Origin: Flavimaricola sp.
GTDB lineage: Bacteria; Pseudomonadota; Alphaproteobacteria; Rhodobacterales; Rhodobacteraceae
Length of the DNA stretch: 64,000 nucleotides
Reading direction: 5' to 3'
Assembly: GCA_029255105.1 (NCBI GenBank)
Contig: JAQWWH010000041.1
Span: forward strand, 1 to 64,000
The position numbers and the translations under genes are program-made. Shown here piece after piece: positions 25,870-34,954 of this stretch (position 1 is the first letter of the stretch; each line of letters opens with the position of its first letter). The notes below the pieces were generated by a model, which made no database searches, was not told where the DNA came from, and was given only the letters and a program-made list of their open reading frames with translations.

Positions 25870-26213
25870 CTCGTTCAGACTGGGGATAGTCCGACGAAGA
25901 ACTGGCGGCACTGCATCGGGAGAACGCAGTGCCGCCAATGGGTTTCGACCGATCTGGGGATAAGATTCGGTCCCCCCACAAGTTATCCCAAAACCCCAGA
26001 AAGAAGGTTTGGGACGCCGGTTGCCCGGAAAATGCGGGCCAGAGTTGGCTGAAATCACAGTCCCCCGACCCGCGGTTCCATGGCCAAAGGCCACCACTCA
26101 CGGAACACATTCAGAATGTCGTGAAGCACATAAGATGACTAGTAGGGTAAACCTTACCTTGCGCAGGAAAATGACTTACGCCGTAACGTCATTTGTAAGG
26201 AAATTGCGACAGA
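25870..26213. other. Structured spacer between tsf and luxR gene
   Basis: About 340 bases with no supported gene but several further symmetric elements: GACT-N6-AGTC at 25878-25891, a perfect 11-bp stem GGCGGCACTGC at 25904-25914 pairing with 25926-25936, GGGATAA at 25957-25963 pairing with 25983-25989, and a compact hairpin ATGACTTAC-GCC-GTAA-C-GTCAT at 26171-26192. The composition drops in GC toward the right end. It may hold an untranslated RNA; I could not identify a convincing promoter. Confidence 0.45.
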
Positions 26214-26972
26214 TCAAAGATCTACAATGAACATCTGATTGTAAAATGCCGCTTTCAGAACGGCTTGTGCTGTCGTCTCGACATCCAGGGCCTCACGAGC
26301 AAGGCGAAGGTGCTTTTCCACAGTTGCTGCGGTCAGGCCAAGCAGAAATGCGGTATCCTGTGTTGTTTTGCCATCCCCAACATATTCCAGCACTTCGCGC
26401 TGCCGCTTGGTCAGCGTTCTGGTGCCAACGTAGGGCAGGGTAAGTAGCTTGAGATGTGCCACGTTGTTCATCACCATGAGCGCTTCGTGATGTTCGGCCC
26501 AGATTGCATCAACCTCGTCCTGGGTCATGCCGCGGCGTGCGGTCAATGCGATCGCCCCCTTGGACCGGGCAGAGATCGATCGGAAGCTGACGGTGTAACC
26601 GGCTGTGACGCCCTTGTTGATGTTGAAATCCACGACCCGCAACTCGTCTTTGGTTAACGCTCCTTGTTTCGCCCGACCCGCCATCCATGACCAGCTGCAG
26701 GCTCCGTCATTCTCCAGCGCCCATTTGATCATCGGCGCGTGAAAATAATGTCCATCATTCACAAAGGGTTCAATGTAGTCCTTCGATTGATTGGTCAGAA
26801 GCACAAAGTCCTGCGGATCGCCAAGCGAGCTTGAGGTGCGGTAGCGCGTAAAGCCGTAGATCAGTCGATCAAACCCGTAAGACGCCATCTTTTCGCAGTG
26901 AAGCTTCCACAAAACTTCGGCGCTCGCCGCATTGGTCATCCGGTCGAGGTGAGTAATCAGATCGGCGCTCAT
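26214..26972 (-). CDS. LuxR-family regulator with autoinducer-binding-type domain (LuxR solo)
   Basis: 252 residues. The N-terminal half (about 20-165) fits the autoinducer-binding fold, and a GerE-type helix-turn-helix closes the protein (LTKRQREVLEYVGDGKTTQD, then TAATVEKHLRLAREAL). No luxI-type synthase gene is in the window, so it is a solo as far as can be seen. By spacing, three pocket positions that are Trp57, Tyr61 and Asp70 in TraR are Tyr66, Phe70 and Ala79 here, while the following Pro80 and a Trp at 94 are kept. This suggests a ligand other than a standard acyl-homoserine lactone. The upstream region holds a palindrome at 27119. Confidence 0.88.
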   Translation of the reverse strand: MSADLITHLDRMTNAASAEVLWKLHCEKMASYGFDRLIYGFTRYRTSSSLGDPQDFVLLTNQSKDYIEPFVNDGHYFHAPMIKWALENDGACSWSWMAGRAKQGALTKDELRVVDFNINKGVTAGYTVSFRSISARSKGAIALTARRGMTQDEVDAIWAEHHEALMVMNNVAHLKLLTLPYVGTRTLTKRQREVLEYVGDGKTTQDTAFLLGLTAATVEKHLRLAREALDVETTAQAVLKAAFYNQMFIVDL

Positions 26973-27118
26973 CAGGAAAGTCCGTAATTGCAGAAACCGT
27001 AGGCGGCACGTTAGGTCGAGGTCGTATGGAAATGGCGGAAAAGCGCCGCTCTGTCTGATCTAGCAGCATTGGGCCGTTGGTCAAAACAGTTTCATGGGGT
27101 TACAGATCCGATACTTAA

Positions 27119-27134
27119 CATAATACTTATTATG
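27119..27134. promoter_or_regulatory. 16-bp palindrome upstream of luxR gene
   Basis: CATAATA-CT-TATTATG, seven-base perfect arms, lies about 150 bases upstream of the LuxR start and overlaps a possible leftward -10 box (TATTAT). The motif ATACTTA also occurs twice, 13 bases apart (27111-27117, 27124-27130). An operator is likely; the protein that binds it is unknown. It is too AT-rich for a classical lux box. Confidence 0.4.
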
Positions 27135-27203
27135 CGAATATCCGACTAACGAAACCTGGCCGGAGGTTCCGACAACTGATCCATATTTTACAGGCCCATC
27201 ACC

Positions 27204-27599
27204 CTACTTGTCATCCTTGTCCACAGGCCCCCCTGCGCTGACCCAGTCGCTGAATCCATCTTTAAGATGTGCGGCCTCGAACCCCATATCCTGAAGCGTG
27301 GCCACGGTCAGGGCTGACCGCCAGCCCGATGCGCAGTGAAAGATGTAGCGCTTGTCCTGGCCAAAGACGTCCTTGTAGTACGGGCTGTCCGGGTCGACCC
27401 AGAATTCGATCATCCCGCGCGGCGCGTGGATGCTGCCGGGTATGTGGCCCGAACGTTTGCGTTCGCGTACGTCGCGGATGTCGACGATCACGGTGTCCGG
27501 ATTCCCGACCAATGCGATAGCGTCCTGCGTGCTGACCTCTTCGATCCGGGCCCGTGCTTTGGCCACCATCTGGGCGGCGCTGATGTTGAGTGTCTTCAT
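27204..27599 (-). CDS. Rhodanese-like sulfurtransferase domain protein
   Basis: 131 residues, a single rhodanese domain. VIVDIRDVRERKRSGHIPGS (38-57) is the family's conserved entry, and the active-site loop is CASGWRS with Cys89. These proteins move sulfane sulfur from a donor to thiols or cyanide. The ATG at 27599 has a GAGGACAG site formed inside the end of the upstream dipeptidase-like gene, which ends 7 bases before, so it is the third gene of that operon. The frame continues upstream but overlaps that gene. No substrate can be read off. Confidence 0.9.
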   Translation of the reverse strand: MKTLNISAAQMVAKARARIEEVSTQDAIALVGNPDTVIVDIRDVRERKRSGHIPGSIHAPRGMIEFWVDPDSPYYKDVFGQDKRYIFHCASGWRSALTVATLQDMGFEAAHLKDGFSDWVSAGGPVDKDDK

Positions 27600-27606
27600 T
27601 CTGTCC

Positions 27607-28587
27607 TCATGTGGCCTTGCGGCCAAAGCTTGCCTCGAAAAATGCGCGCCAGTTGCCGCCCATGATCTGCGCCACCTCGCCAGTGTCAAAGCCGACATCC
27701 GCCAGACCCGCAGCGATGGCGCCGAAATGGCGGTTGTCCTGAAACCAGTCGGGCATAGGCGGGAAACCGGGCGCAGCGGCGCTGCCTTCGCCAAAGTCGG
27801 TATCCTTGGTCCAACGCCCGTTGCGCATCCAGGCTACCACGCTGTCGGGCTGGTCCTGACACAGGTCAGTGCCAATACCAATGCGCCCTACCCCCATCAG
27901 TTCTGCCGTCCGGGCGATCATCTGACAGAACTCGGCCAAGGTGCAGGCACTGCCGCCTTTCAGGTGATGGGGGTAGATGGAAAAGCCCAGCATTCCGCCG
28001 CTTTCGGCCAGCGCCCGTAGCACTGTGTCGGACTTGTTGCGCAGCGCCGGGTGCCAGCTGGCGGGGTTGGCATGCGTGATGGCGATGGGCCGCGTGCTGT
28101 GGTCTATCGCAGCAAGGGTCGACCGTTCGCCCGAATGGCTCATGTCCACGACAAGGCCCACGCGGTTCATCTCGGCCACCACGGCCTTGCCCATGCGGGT
28201 CAGCCCGGTGTCTTCAGCCTCATAGCACCCAGAAGCGAGCAAGGACTGGTTGTTGTAGGTCAGCTGCATGAACCGCAGGCCAAGGGTGTGCAGCACCTCG
28301 ACCAGGCCGATGTCATCCTCGATGCAACTCGGGTTCTGAGAGCCAAAGAAGATCGCCGTCCGCCCCGTCTCGCGGGCCAGATCGACGTCGGCGGCGGTGC
28401 GCCCCTGAAAGATCAGGTCCGGGAATTGTTCGAACCAGCGGTTCCAGGCCTCAATGTTCAGGACCGTTTCGCGGAAGGTTTCGTGATAGGTGATGGTGGC
28501 ATGAACCGCGTCCACGCCCCCTGCCCGCATCTGTCGAAACACTTTTTCCGACCAGTTGGCGTATTGCAGCCCGTCAATCAGCGTCAT
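27607..28587 (-). CDS. M19 renal-dipeptidase-family protein with altered metal site
   Basis: 326 residues. Of the family's zinc ligands, the bridging Glu (NPSCIEDDIG), two His (VDMSHSG and AITHANP) and the late Asp (GIGTDLC) are visible. The N-terminal HxD pair that normally holds the first zinc (as in DGHND) is missing: the equivalent segment reads DGLQYANW. A catalytically different or single-metal enzyme is likely. Family members cleave dipeptides, some with a D-residue. Its ATG overlaps the stop of the M24-type gene by four bases (ATGA), and a rhodanese gene follows. Confidence 0.85.
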   Translation of the reverse strand: MTLIDGLQYANWSEKVFRQMRAGGVDAVHATITYHETFRETVLNIEAWNRWFEQFPDLIFQGRTAADVDLARETGRTAIFFGSQNPSCIEDDIGLVEVLHTLGLRFMQLTYNNQSLLASGCYEAEDTGLTRMGKAVVAEMNRVGLVVDMSHSGERSTLAAIDHSTRPIAITHANPASWHPALRNKSDTVLRALAESGGMLGFSIYPHHLKGGSACTLAEFCQMIARTAELMGVGRIGIGTDLCQDQPDSVVAWMRNGRWTKDTDFGEGSAAAPGFPPMPDWFQDNRHFGAIAAGLADVGFDTGEVAQIMGGNWRAFFEASFGRKAT

Positions 28588-29765
28588 GGTTTCACAACCA
28601 GCCCGCCGGGCGTGTCACACAGGGCCTCGCAGCCGCCCTCGGTGATAAGGATGGGTTCGGTGATCTCAACCCCGCCATCGTCCAGCCAAAGCGCGGGCAT
28701 GAAGTGGAATGTCATCCCGGGCGCCAAGACCGAAGGGTCGCCGGGCCGCAGCGACATCGTCCGCTCGCCCCAGTCCGGGGGGTAACTCAGCCCGATGGCA
28801 TAGCCGCAGCGGCTGTCCTTGCTAAAGCCGTGGCGGGCCAGGGCAGCGTTGAAGGTGTCGGCCACAGCGCTGCAAGTGACGCCGGGTCGGGCGAAGCCCA
28901 GAACCTCCTCAGTCGCGGCCCCCACCGCCTCGGCGGCGCGCAGGTAGCGGGCGGGCGGGGTGCCGAGGAAAAGGGTCCGGCTTTGCGGGCAATGATAGCG
29001 ACGGTAAACACCGGCAATCTCAAAGAACGTGGCCTCGCCGGCCTTCAGCGGTGTGGCGTCCCATGTCAGGTGCGGTGCGGTTGCATCAAGGCCAGAGGGC
29101 GCCATTGGCACGATCGCCGGATAATCACCCCAATGCCCGTCGACGCCACGAATGCCGATCCGGGTGATCTCGGCCACCAGTTCGTTCTTGGGCAGGCCCG
29201 GCTCCGCCAGATCCCGGATGCAGGCATGCATGGCGGTGACGATTGCCGCAGCCCGGCGCATATAGGTGATTTCGGCCTTTGATTTGACCGCCCGCTGCCA
29301 GTTGACAAGGCCTGTCGCGTCAACAAGCCGGGCCTTCGTGCAATGCTTTAGGATAGACTGGTAAGCAGCTGCACTGAAATAGTAATTGTCCATCTCAAGG
29401 CCAAGGGGCATAGCCTCCCACCCTCGGGCTGACAAGAGGCGCGACAGATCCTCCATCGGGTGTTTGTCGGGGTTCTGGACGTAGCTGTCATCATAGCCGT
29501 GGATGTGATCGTCGGACATGAAAACGGTGCGCCGCGCCCCTGCCCCGTCCATTGCGCGGCCCCACCACAGCGGGTCCCCGTCGGGGCCGATGATGACCCC
29601 CTGATGGACGTAGAAGGACCAGCCGTCGTAGCCGGTCAGCCAGGCCATGTTCGACGGGTCCGTGACCAGAAGAACCTCGATCCCCTTGGCGGCCATGGCG
29701 GCGCGTGTGCGGGCGATGCGGTTGGCGTATTCGGCGGGGGCGAAAGCGGGATCAGGATTGCTCAT
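28584..29765 (-). CDS. M24-family hydrolase resembling ectoine hydrolase DoeA
   Basis: 393 residues with the two-domain M24 layout: an N-terminal creatinase-like part (LLVTDPSNMAWLTGYDGWSF near residue 32) and a C-terminal pita-bread fold. The motifs FEIAGVYRRYHCPQSRT, RCGYAIGLSYPPDWGERTM and FHFMPALWLDDGGVEITEP are ones I associate with DoeA-type ectoine hydrolases rather than general Xaa-Pro aminopeptidases, but no other ectoine-degradation gene is nearby. It begins the operon with the M19-family protein and rhodanese. The ATG at 29765 follows 60 bases after phoB on the same strand. Substrate assignment is tentative. Confidence 0.82.
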   Translation of the reverse strand: MSNPDPAFAPAEYANRIARTRAAMAAKGIEVLLVTDPSNMAWLTGYDGWSFYVHQGVIIGPDGDPLWWGRAMDGAGARRTVFMSDDHIHGYDDSYVQNPDKHPMEDLSRLLSARGWEAMPLGLEMDNYYFSAAAYQSILKHCTKARLVDATGLVNWQRAVKSKAEITYMRRAAAIVTAMHACIRDLAEPGLPKNELVAEITRIGIRGVDGHWGDYPAIVPMAPSGLDATAPHLTWDATPLKAGEATFFEIAGVYRRYHCPQSRTLFLGTPPARYLRAAEAVGAATEEVLGFARPGVTCSAVADTFNAALARHGFSKDSRCGYAIGLSYPPDWGERTMSLRPGDPSVLAPGMTFHFMPALWLDDGGVEITEPILITEGGCEALCDTPGGLVVKP

Positions 29766-29825
29766 GTCCACAAGAGTGGACGGGAAACCGGCCCCGATGC
29801 AAGCCCCCAACCTAGGCCAAAGGCG

Positions 29826-30515
29826 CTATCCCAGGGCGTAGCCCGATCCCCGGACCGTGCGCAAAAGGTCCTGCCCGCCATGCTGGCCCAGAACCTTGCG
29901 CAGGCGCCCCACGTGGACGTCCACGGTGCGGGTGTCGACATAGATGTCGCGGCCCCAGACGCGGTCCAGAAGCTGCTCCCTGCTCCAGACGCGACCGGGC
30001 TTTTCCATAAAGGTGGACAACAGGCGAAACTCTGTCGGGCCAAGCTTGAGCGATTGCCCGTCGCGGGTGACGCGGTGGGTTTCAGCGTCGAGGATGATGT
30101 CCTCAAAGGTCAGAACCTCACCCACTGTCGAAGGGCGGACACGGCGAAGTTGCGTGCGCACGCGGGCCATAAGTTCACTTACAGAATAAGGCTTTACCAC
30201 ATAATCGTCGGCGCCGGTTTCAAGGCCGCGCACCTTGTCGACCTCTTCGGAACGGGCCGACAACATGATGATCGGAACACCCTTGGTTTCGGCCCGGGTC
30301 TTAAGCTGGCGACACACCTCGATGCCCGACACAGAAGGAAGCATCCAGTCCAGAACGATGACGTCGGGCGTCTCTTCGGCCACCATCATCAGGGCCTCTT
30401 CGCCGTTTTCTGCCTTGCTTGTACGGAACCCTTCGGCTTCGAGGTTGTAACTCAGCACTTCGCGTTGCGCTGGTTCATCCTCGACGATCAACACATGAGG
30501 CTGAGACGTCCGCAT
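29826..30515 (-). CDS. phoB: Phosphate regulon response regulator
   Basis: 229 residues. A receiver domain (LIVEDEPAQREVL, phosphoacceptor Asp56 in VLDWMLPS, and a C-terminal Lys in DDYVVKPYS) is joined to an OmpR-type winged helix (about 130-229). It is phosphorylated by PhoR under phosphate limitation and binds Pho boxes to activate the regulon. It is the last gene of the pst cluster, 5 bases after phoU. Confidence 0.95.
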   Translation of the reverse strand: MRTSQPHVLIVEDEPAQREVLSYNLEAEGFRTSKAENGEEALMMVAEETPDVIVLDWMLPSVSGIEVCRQLKTRAETKGVPIIMLSARSEEVDKVRGLETGADDYVVKPYSVSELMARVRTQLRRVRPSTVGEVLTFEDIILDAETHRVTRDGQSLKLGPTEFRLLSTFMEKPGRVWSREQLLDRVWGRDIYVDTRTVDVHVGRLRKVLGQHGGQDLLRTVRGSGYALG

Positions 30516-30520
30516 GACGA

Positions 30521-31237
30521 CTACTCCGGTTTGCTGCTGCTGATATAGGAGGTACGATCACCCTTGGGGCGGTTCTCTTCGGGCATGGAACCTGTGGTCA
30601 GATAGACCACCTGCTCGGCCATATTGGTAACCAGATCGCCCATGCGTTCCACGTTCTTGGCGATGAAATGCAGATGCATGCAGGCGGTGATGTTGCGCGG
30701 GTCTTCCATCATATGGGTCAGGAATTCACGGAACAGGGCGTTGTACATCTGGTCCACGTCCTGATCGCGCATCAAGACATCCTCGGCCAGTTTGGCGTCA
30801 CGGTGGATAAAGGCGTCCAGCGTATCCTTGAGCATCATTTGAACCTCGCGGCCCATCCGGCGCAGGGTGGCGTCAGACCCGGTGATCGGCCGCATTTCGG
30901 CCAGAACCGAGGTCCGCTTGGCGATGTTCTTGGCGTAGTCGCCGACCCGCTCAAGGCTGGCGGCAAGCTTTAGCACCGACAGGATGATCCGGAGATCCTT
31001 GGACACCGGGGCCCGTAGGGCGATAGTGCGGGCCGCCTCTTCGTTGATCCGCTCTTCCAGATCATCGATGACCTTGTCCCCAGCGCGGACCTTTTCAGCC
31101 AGTTCCACGTCCCGGGTTTCAAGCGATTTGGTCCCGTCGATGATCGCCGCCTCAACAAGGCCGCCCATCTTGATGATCATGGCCTGAATGGCGTCAAGAT
31201 CCCGGTCGTAGGCCGAGGCAATATGCTGTTCGTTCAT
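30521..31237 (-). CDS. phoU: Phosphate signalling protein PhoU
   Basis: 238 residues, all helical, with the two repeated PhoU halves: an early IQAMIIKMGGLVEAAIIDG and a second copy around VQMMLKDTLDAFIHRDAKLAEDV. The acidic metal-binding E/DxxxD motifs are present in both. PhoU links PstB to PhoR and restrains the kinase when phosphate is plentiful. It lies between pstB (11 bases away) and phoB. Confidence 0.95.
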   Translation of the reverse strand: MNEQHIASAYDRDLDAIQAMIIKMGGLVEAAIIDGTKSLETRDVELAEKVRAGDKVIDDLEERINEEAARTIALRAPVSKDLRIILSVLKLAASLERVGDYAKNIAKRTSVLAEMRPITGSDATLRRMGREVQMMLKDTLDAFIHRDAKLAEDVLMRDQDVDQMYNALFREFLTHMMEDPRNITACMHLHFIAKNVERMGDLVTNMAEQVVYLTTGSMPEENRPKGDRTSYISSSKPE

Positions 31238-31248
31238 TGACGTTCTCC

Positions 31249-32046
<798 letters not shown>

Positions 32047-32062
32047 GTTCAGCCCCTTTCGC

Positions 32063-33421
32063 TTACCAGCGGCGCTCAAAGCGGCGACGAAGAAGAATGG
32101 CGATGATATTCATCGTCATCAGGAAGAGGAGCAGGATGATAATGCCCCCCCATGCGCGTTCATAATAGGCCGGATCGGCGCGCTTGGCCCATTCATAAAT
32201 CTGGGCCGGCATGGCCGAGTTCGGCGACAAGAAGCCTTCGGCGATCCCGTCGGGGTAGTTTGAGGCGATAAAGCCCACCATCCCGATCAGCAACAAGGGC
32301 GCGGTTTCACCCAGAGCCTGTGCCAGACCAAGGATCGTTCCCGTCAGAATGCCCGGCATGGCCAGCGGCAGGACGTGATGGAAGATCGACTGCATCTTGG
32401 AGGCCCCTACCCCCAGTGCCGCGTCCCGGATCGAGGGCGGCACGGACTTGAGGCTGGCGCGGGTCGAGATGATGATAGTGGGCAGGGTCATCAACGTCAG
32501 GACAAGGCCCCCCACCAACGGTGCGGACTGGGGCAGATGCGCCACCTGAATAAAGATCGCAAGGCCAAGGATACCGAAAACGATGGACGGCACGGCGGCG
32601 AGGTTTGAGATGTTGACCTCGATAAAGTCGGTGAACCTGTTCTGCGGGGCAAATTCCTCAAGATAGATCGAGGTCGCGACGCCAATGGGCAGCGACAAGA
32701 CCAGAACCACCAGCATCATGAAAAAGCTGCCAATCATCGACACACCGATACCGGCCTGTTCGGGTCGCGACTCAGAGGCATCTGATCCGGTGATGAAGGC
32801 CCAGTTGAACCGGCGCTCTACCAGTCCGGCCTCTTGCAGGGCGTCGACCACGTCCAGATGCTCGGGCGACAGGTTGCGGTCGCGGGCCAGACTTTCGCGG
32901 GTCACGCGGCCCTTGAGGTATCCGTCCACCCGGCTCGAGGCGAGGACCTCGAACGTGACGGTCTGCCCGACAAGGGATGTATCATCCAGCACCGCCCGGC
33001 GGATCTGCGCGGCTGCACCCGAGGACAGCATCTGGTCAAGATCGCCCACGGCAATCTCGGTCGTGATGCCACGGGCGACAAGCGTCTGTTCCAATGCCGC
33101 GTCGATGATGCCGCCGTAGCCAAAGGTCGTGGTCTTGGCGATCACTTCCGCGTCGCCGGTGCCATCAGGATCCAGCTTTTGCGCATCAAGCGTCACGTCC
33201 ATCATCACGAAGGTCTGGGTAAAGGCCCGCGTTCCATTCGATACGATGGCTGTCAAAAGGGCGATCAGGAAGAACATCCCAACGGCAAGGGCCGCAATGC
33301 CATAGGCCTGAAACCGGGCCTCAGCCGCGTTACGCTTTTTCGTCCGCTCATCCAGTTGCAACAAGGATGTCTTGGCGCGGCTGTGCCCGTCGGTGGACCT
33401 GTCTGCGCTTGCGTCGGTCAT
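32063..33421 (-). CDS. pstA: Phosphate ABC transporter permease PstA (with N-terminal extension)
   Basis: 452 residues, longer than the enterobacterial PstA of about 296. The first about 220 residues hold one membrane helix and a soluble domain of the DUF3333 kind seen in alphaproteobacterial PstA; the rest is a five- to six-helix permease with the binding-protein-dependent transport signature near [29 protein letters not shown] sequence (EAA loop: [10 protein letters not shown]). It forms the channel with PstC. Its ATG overlaps the pstC stop by four bases. Confidence 0.95.
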   Translation of the reverse strand: MTDASADRSTDGHSRAKTSLLQLDERTKKRNAAEARFQAYGIAALAVGMFFLIALLTAIVSNGTRAFTQTFVMMDVTLDAQKLDPDGTGDAEVIAKTTTFGYGGIIDAALEQTLVARGITTEIAVGDLDQMLSSGAAAQIRRAVLDDTSLVGQTVTFEVLASSRVDGYLKGRVTRESLARDRNLSPEHLDVVDALQEAGLVERRFNWAFITGSDASESRPEQAGIGVSMIGSFFMMLVVLVLSLPIGVATSIYLEEFAPQNRFTDFIEVNISNLAAVPSIVFGILGLAIFIQVAHLPQSAPLVGGLVLTLMTLPTIIISTRASLKSVPPSIRDAALGVGASKMQSIFHHVLPLAMPGILTGTILGLAQALGETAPLLLIGMVGFIASNYPDGIAEGFLSPNSAMPAQIYEWAKRADPAYYERAWGGIIILLLFLMTMNIIAILLRRRFERRW

Positions 33422-34890
33422 TCGTATTGCTCCCGGTACTTGCGGACGATCCAGAGGGCAAAGACGTTCAGGCCCAGTGTGATGACAAAGAGGGTCATGC
33501 CCAGTGAAAAGGCGACCAGCGCCTCGGGCGAGGAAAAATCGGCGTCCCCGGTCAGCTGACTGACGATCTTGGCGGTGACGGTCGTCATCGCCTCGAAGGG
33601 GTTCAGCGATAGGCGGGCTGCCGCCCCTGCCCCCAGAACCACGATCATCGTCTCCCCAATGGCGCGCGAGGCGGCCAGAAGGATGGCGCCGACGATCCCC
33701 GGTAAAGCGGCAGGAAGAACCACCTGACGCACCGTTTCAGAGCGCGTTGCCCCAAGGCCAAGCGATCCGTCCCGCATCGACTGGGGCACCGCGTTGATGA
33801 TGTCGTCTGACAGGGACGACACGAAGGGGATCAACATGATCCCCATGACAAGGCCCGCTGTCATGACTGCCGTGCCGCCGCCCATCCAGGTCACACCCAG
33901 AATACCGCCTTCGCCAAACACGTTGACCAGAAGCGGCCCGACCGTCAGCAGGGCGAAAAGACCGTAGACGATGGTCGGGATACCGGCGAGCACTTCAAGC
34001 AGTGGCTTGGCGATGGCCCGGACCTTGGGGGTGGCATATTCGGACAGGTAGATGGCGGCAAAAAGACCGATCGGCACCGCAACCGCCAAGGCGATGATCG
34101 AGATGTAGAACGTGCCCCACAGCAGCGGCAGGATCCCCAGCTCGGACCCGCCCCCAAAGGACGGGGACCATGTCAGGCCAAAGAAGAACTGGCTCGCCGG
34201 GTAAAGTCCAAAGAACTTTACCGTATTGAAGATCAGCGACAGGACGATGCCGACCGTCGTCAGGATGGCGATACAGGCCGCAGCAATCAGGACGACCTTG
34301 ATCCCGGCCTCAACCACGTTGCGGGCCCGGAAATCGCGGTTGGTCCGGGCCAGTGCAAAGACCGCCCCGACCAGAGCGACGCCAATGACGGCCACTACCA
34401 TCAGAAAGCTGCCCGATGTGGAAAGGGTCCGGTACCGCTGAGCGGCAGCAAGGGTCTCGCGGCTGACATCGGACCCCAGGGCAACCCCAACCTGCGAAAG
34501 GCGTTCGCGCACATCGGTGAATTCCGTGCGGATATCGCGGGCGGCATCGTCGGTCATGACGCCTTGGCTGACTGCCAGATCAAGGCCATCGGCCACGCGT
34601 CGCACATCGCTTAGGACAAGGCCAAGGGTCCCGCTATCTCCCGCCTCGACCGAGGTGATCATCGGGGCGATCATCCGATTGATCGCCAGAGGCTGGGCAA
34701 ACAGCCACAAGGCCAAAAGCAAAAGCGCGGGAACCGACGTCAGCATGGCGACGTGGCTTCCGTAATAGACCGGCAGGGAATGAAGATTGCGGATGTTACC
34801 GTCTGCCGACTGCATGGCGCGGCCACGACCCACAACAAAGCCAACAGCAGCAAGGATCAGAACGATCAAGGCGATCCATAATGCGGACAT
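33418..34890 (-). CDS. pstC: Phosphate ABC transporter permease PstC (with N-terminal extension)
   Basis: 490 residues. Like PstA it carries an extra N-terminal section: a first helix, a second helix (LLLLALWLFAQ), a soluble stretch with RDIRTEFTDVRERLS, and further helices before the permease core. The EAA loop appears as GSLGLGATRSETVRQVVLPAALPG. It forms the phosphate channel with PstA. It starts 64 bases after pstS, beyond a hairpin. Confidence 0.95.
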   Translation of the reverse strand: MSALWIALIVLILAAVGFVVGRGRAMQSADGNIRNLHSLPVYYGSHVAMLTSVPALLLLALWLFAQPLAINRMIAPMITSVEAGDSGTLGLVLSDVRRVADGLDLAVSQGVMTDDAARDIRTEFTDVRERLSQVGVALGSDVSRETLAAAQRYRTLSTSGSFLMVVAVIGVALVGAVFALARTNRDFRARNVVEAGIKVVLIAAACIAILTTVGIVLSLIFNTVKFFGLYPASQFFFGLTWSPSFGGGSELGILPLLWGTFYISIIALAVAVPIGLFAAIYLSEYATPKVRAIAKPLLEVLAGIPTIVYGLFALLTVGPLLVNVFGEGGILGVTWMGGGTAVMTAGLVMGIMLIPFVSSLSDDIINAVPQSMRDGSLGLGATRSETVRQVVLPAALPGIVGAILLAASRAIGETMIVVLGAGAAARLSLNPFEAMTTVTAKIVSQLTGDADFSSPEALVAFSLGMTLFVITLGLNVFALWIVRKYREQYE

Positions 34891-34923
34891 GTCAGCTCCA
34901 GGTAGTCAAATCTTGGGGTTGGA

Positions 34924-34942
34924 GGGCGGCTGGACGCCGCCC
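34924..34942 (-). promoter_or_regulatory. Hairpin between pstS and pstC
   Basis: A 7-bp stem GGGCGGC/GCCGCCC with a five-base loop stands just after the pstS stop codon. A hairpin at this place in ABC operons can slow transcription or protect the upstream mRNA, so more binding protein than permease is made. Confidence 0.5.
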
Positions 34943-34954
34943 CCCGAAAGGCGA

